NCBI RefSeq assembly: GCF_000142905.1
Contig: NW_013657668.1
Location: 132,656 to 155,610 of the forward strand
Origin: Thecamonas trahens ATCC 50062
Taxonomy: Eukaryota > Apusozoa > Apusomonadida > Apusomonadidae
Direction of reading: 5' to 3'
Length of the DNA: 22,955 bases
Under the pieces are notes generated by a model. That model worked only from the letters and a program-made list of their open reading frames with translations, ran no database searches and had not been told where the DNA came from. Shown one piece after another: positions 20,247-22,955 of this stretch; position 1 is the stretch's first letter, and each line of letters starts with the position of its first letter. The translations under genes and the position numbers were made by a program.

Positions 20247-20297
20247 ACCCCCCCCACCCCCACCCTCACCCCCACCCTCACCCCCACCCTCACCCCA
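20247..20297 (+). repeat. C-rich 12-base tandem repeat upstream of the KCTD gene
   Basis: About three to four copies of CCCCCACCCTCA run directly up to 20 bases before the KCTD start codon, probably in its 5' UTR or promoter. The other strand reads as GGGTGGGGG units and could form a G-quadruplex. Confidence 0.85.
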
Positions 20298-20317
20298 CAT
20301 TCACTGTTTGCTGTACC

Positions 20318-21349
20318 ATGGAGACTGGAGCCCTTACTCTCAACGTTGGCGGCGTGCTGTACACAACGACGGCGGAGACGCTGCGGCGTGGCTCGGCGTT
20401 CTTTGACGCCCTCCTGTCAGGGCGGACGCCGTCTGGCCAGGACGCTGATGGGTACGATGCGAGGGGGGAGGGGAGGAGGAGAGGGGAGGGGAGGAGGAGG
20501 GGGGGGGAGGGAATTGAGACTCACCGGACGATGAGCATGTTGTGTATGTGGTGATGGGCGACTGGTGATGGGTGACGGCTGGTGCTACGGCTGGGCTCGC
20601 TACGTGGGCTGCGGTTCGCGGGCGGCTGCTGCTTGGGCGACAGCAACTACTTTATCGATCGCAACGGCGAGGTGTTCAAATATGTGCTCGAGTTTCTGCG
20701 GACAGGTGGCGGAGTGTTTATACCGGCAGGCGACGATGTGCTGCGGGCACAGGTCCTGTGCGAGGCCGAGTTCTTTCTGGTCGACGATCTGGTGGATGCC
20801 ATCACCGAGCTGGTCGCCGACGAGGAGCAGCAGGCGGAGCCGGTGCTGCTCGGCAATATGCTGCGGACTGACGGGTACTACGTGCTGGACGATCCTTCTG
20901 AGCCAGAGGCGGCAGGCTCGCAAGCGTACTACTTTCGCGACGACGGTGAGCGGCTGCTGTACGCCGAGGGACCGAACGCCGCCGCGCTGCTGCACATCCG
21001 GCACGCGCTGTCGGAGATGCCGGCAATCTTCCGCGGAACGCCGAATGTGGCGGCGACGTATGCCGACTTTTACCTCAAGTGCATCCGTCGCGGGAGCTAC
21101 ATCCGCGAAGGCGCGGCAATCATCATCCAGACCGACCAGACGGTGGTCAACAGGTACGCGGTGGTCAAGGGCACCAGCGAGGTTTACATCTCGGATGCGC
21201 CGACGTCCGGCTTCCACGAGCGGTTCTCCCGCTATGTCTTTGCGCCGTTTGAGGGCAGCCCGAAGGTGCCGCTCCCGCCCACAGCTGACGTTGCCGGCAC
21301 CAGTGGCGATGCCGAGGCCGATGGTGCTGGGGAGACGACCGAGGCGTGA
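20318..21349 (+). CDS. KCTD-type BTB/POZ (T1) domain protein, two exons, 279 aa
   Basis: Exons 20318-20451 and 20644-21349. The start ATG has a good context (ACCATGG). Splicing joins DADG to NYFIDRNGEVFKYVLEFLRTG, which restores the hallmark (G)NYFIDRDG..F.YILNFLRTG of the potassium-channel tetramerisation-type BTB fold. The N-terminal strand LNVGGVLYTTTAETLRR and the end LCEAEFFLVDDLVDAI are also typical. The BTB therefore spans residues about 5-105. The remaining 170 residues (containing FRDDGERLLYAEG and GYYVLDD) are not recognised. There are no membrane segments, so it is not a channel. KCTD proteins oligomerise and often bridge Cul3 to substrates, but Cul3 binding cannot be judged from sequence here. 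The stop TGA lies 31 bases from the convergent RBM34-like gene's stop. Confidence 0.9.
20452..20643 (+). other. Intron of the KCTD gene
   Basis: 192-base intron, donor TGG|GTACGATG, acceptor GCGACAG|CAAC. The split codon GG|C encodes Gly, and the reading frame is restored into the BTB motif. The intron contains an almost pure-purine GGGGAGGGGAGGAGG tract at about 20461-20512. Its length is a multiple of three, but it contains an in-frame TGA at 20552-20554, so retention would truncate the protein in the BTB domain. Confidence 0.9.
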
Positions 21350-21380
21350 TCTTTGCTCTGGCGGTTTTAACACGCTGGCG

Positions 21381-22810
21381 CTAGAGCTTGAGCGAGTCAG
21401 CAAGACGAGCATCGCGGCGGGTCATGTCGCGCTTCTTGGACTTGGACTTTGCCAGCTTTGCAGAGAGCTTGTTGCGGAGCAGCTTCTTGTCGACCGTGTC
21501 GGCGTCAGTGCCGAGCTCGGAAACGGTCTGGCGGTAGGCGCGGGAGCGGTTTGTGCGGCGGCCGGGCTTGGTATGCTTGGACTTTGCCTCCTGCTTGCGC
21601 GGGGCGGAGCCGCGGTCGGCCTTTGCCTCGGCTGCTTTGGCCTCCTTGAACTTGGACGGCTTCTTGGTCTTGCACCGCTGGATGCGGATGGTGCGGCCGT
21701 TAAACTCTGCGCCGGTGCGGCGGATGGCGGCGGTGGCACCGTCGGGCGATGCAAAGTTGACGTAGCCGATGCCCTTGCCGTAGCCGTACTCGGCGTCGCG
21801 GACAACCCGGACCGAGACGATGTCGCCGTCCTCGGCAAAGAACCGCCACAGATCCTCCTCCTCGGCGTTGAACGGAAGGCCGCCAAGGAAGACGGCGTTG
21901 CGCGACGGGAGCCGGCGCGGGCGCCGAGCGCGTCGACGGTGATGTGGAAGCCATCAACAACGGTGCCGTTGGCGCCGGCAGCGGCAGCCTTGGCCTCGTC
22001 CAGCGACGCAAAGACCACGTATGCATTGAGCGTCTTGCGCTCCGGGTGCGCCTCGCGCGTGATCGCTGCAATCCGCTTCGACTGCTTCGGCGCCGCGACA
22101 GCCACAGACCGGAAGCGGATCGACTCGACGGTACCAAACTCACGCAGCGCCTTCTTGAGATTGCGCTTAGTGGTCTCCAGGCCGACGTTGCCCACAAACA
22201 CCGTGCGCTTCTCCTTGGCCTTGGCCTCCTCGGCCGTCTCGGGCACCTTGACCTTCTTTGCCTCCTCCTTGGCTGCCCGCTTCTTCTCCTTCTTTGCCCG
22301 CTTCTTTGCCCGCTCATCGGACTCGGCTTCGGACTCGGCCTTGGCCTCGCCGCTCTTGTCCTCCTTGGTCCGCTTCCGCTTCCGCTCACTCTTCTTATCG
22401 TCGGCGGCGCCCTCATCCATGACCTTGATCCCGTTGGTTGTGGCCTCGTCCTTCTCGCTACTCTCCTCAGACTCGTCCTTAGTGGCAGGCACCAGCACGT
22501 TTCGGGTGAACAGCGACGGCTTGGCCGCCTTCTGCCCAGCCTTGGCCAGCGACTCGACCGCCGACATCACCACCGTGCTCGCTTCGCCCTCGCCCTCGCT
22601 TCCGCCCGATCCGTCGTTTGATCCTTCATCCCCAGCCTCAGACTTTGCCTTGTCCTTGTCCTTTGCCTTGTCCTTTGACTTTGCCTTGTCCTTGCCCTTG
22701 GACTTTGCCTTGTCCTTGTCCTTCGACTTTGCCTTGGACTTTGCCTTGTCCTTGGACTTTGCCTTGTCCTTGCCCGACTTCTCAGCCTTGCCCTTCACAG
22801 CCTCGCCATC
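21381..22810 (-). CDS. RBM34: RBM34/Nop12-like two-RRM nucleolar RNA-binding protein (5' exon missing, frame break)
   Basis: Predicted nucleolar RNA-binding factor of the RBM34 (animal)/Nop12 (yeast) type, acting in large-subunit rRNA processing. Order: an N-terminal Lys/Asp/Ser/Ala repeat; an acidic and basic linker with NLS-like clusters (KKSERKRKR, ERAKKRAKKEKKRAAK); RRM1 at about 200-295 (RTVFVGNVGLE, then the RBM34-specific stretch IAAITREAHPERKTLNAYVVF); RRM2 at about 302-384 (NAVFLGGLPFNAEEED as RNP2, KGIGYVNF as RNP1); and a Lys/Arg-rich tail ending RDARLADSLKL, stop TAG at 21381-21383. RRM1 and RRM2 lie in different frames; one base is lacking between about 21905 and 21932. The frame's 5' end is open to a TAG at 22811-22813 with only GTG near it. 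I read GGGTAG|GATGGC as a splice acceptor, so the exon starts at 22810 and the ATG is in an upstream exon. Confidence 0.85.
21905..21932 (-). other. Frame discontinuity between RRM1 and RRM2
   Basis: Upstream the frame reads FHITVDALGAR. Downstream the conserved RNAVFLGGLPF is in the -1 frame relative to it. The crossing region is extremely GC-rich (GGCGCCCGCGCCGGCTCCCG). No X XXY YYZ heptamer is present in the correct phase. There is no room for a spliceosomal intron without losing conserved residues. The simplest reading is one missing base in the sequence or a recent one-base deletion. Confidence 0.75.
22643..22787 (-). repeat. Coding tandem repeat (CTTGTCCTTGGACTTTGC-like units)
   Basis: Imperfect 6- and 18-base units, CTTGTC, CTTGGA and CTTTGC on the plus strand, encode KAKSKDKAKSK-type repeats at the N-terminus of the RBM34-like protein. 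It is a highly basic, disordered arm of the kind common in nucleolar proteins. The repeat may vary in length. Confidence 0.85.
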
Positions 22811-22955
22811 CTACCCACCCGCATGTTCCACCCATAGCCATAGCCCCCCCCAGACCCCCATGTACACAATGAGTCTCCTCCTCCCCCTCCTGTCGTGCAC
22901 CCCCCAGGATGGCCGTCCACCATCTCCCATCCATCCCCCACCCCCTCCCACCCCC
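22811..22955 (-). other. Probable intron and possible first exon of the RBM34-like gene
   Basis: C-rich on the plus strand with no continuous coding potential. If the acceptor is the TAG at 22811-22813, a phase-0 donor is required upstream. One fit is ATG 22930-22928 with ten codons to 22901, then GTGCAC as donor (intron 22900-22811, 90 bases), giving a start of MGDGGRPSWG. This is speculative; a first exon beyond the window is equally possible. Confidence 0.3.

Larger units (their letters stand above)
19442..20317. other. Intergenic region between the RasGAP and KCTD genes
   Basis: 876 bases without a secure gene. The first half (19442-19790) is less GC-rich than the flanking genes and probably holds the RasGAP 3' UTR. 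The second half has a high-GC stretch (about 19860-20040) that looks coding-like in one plus frame (see the separate low-confidence ORF). Positions 20247-20297 carry a C-rich 12-base repeat just upstream of the KCTD start. No tRNA or rRNA was recognised. Confidence 0.6.

Overview
The window is nuclear DNA of a GC-rich, compact eukaryote, most likely a protist. The evidence is GT-AG introns that restore conserved domains (in the C2 and BTB genes), typical eukaryotic domain sets (RasGAP, C2, DEP, CH, KCTD-type BTB, RRM), strong preference for G/C in third codon positions, and no bacterial signals such as Shine-Dalgarno-led operons. An apusomonad such as Thecamonas would fit this GC content and gene style, but that is inference only.

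Layout. (1) Positions 1-151 are the C/T-rich 3' end of an intron, followed by the terminal exon of deoxyribose-phosphate aldolase (152-1059, +). (2) A giant gene fills 1122-15154 on the minus strand. It encodes about 4,677 residues if a single -1 frame discontinuity at 5411-5417 is bridged. The protein looks like the DUF3638/DUF3645 family of very large P-loop, helicase-like eukaryotic proteins of unknown function. It has a Walker A/B core, a helicase-C-like segment, a Q/E tract, an EF-hand pair, three VPS13/Vps62-like F..VW...SIW motifs and a K/P then RG-rich tail. (3) A 340-base divergent promoter region (15155-15494) separates it from a two-exon plus-strand gene (15495-19441) with the order C2-C2-RasGAP-DEP-DEP-CH. 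(4) Positions 19442-20317 are mostly intergenic, with one weak ORF and a C-rich 12-base tandem repeat. (5) A two-exon KCTD-type BTB gene lies at 20318-21349 (+). (6) A minus-strand RBM34/Nop12-like nucleolar RNA-binding protein gene lies at 21381-22810. It has a frame discontinuity between its two RRMs and no usable ATG in its main exon, so a further 5' exon is expected.

The genes do not form an operon. They alternate in strand and are packed tightly: the two tail-to-tail pairs have only 62 and 31 bases between stop codons. Functions are diverse: nucleoside catabolism, an unknown giant NTPase, Ras signalling at membranes, a potential Cul3 adaptor or oligomeric BTB protein, and ribosome biogenesis.

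The points most worth checking are the -1 discontinuity in the giant gene, which falls exactly on a G GGA AAG slippery heptamer; the unusual RasGAP domain order; the helicase-like/EF-hand/Vps62-like architecture of the giant protein; and the second, non-slippery frame break in the RBM34-like gene. The last point keeps base-call error open as the explanation for both breaks.
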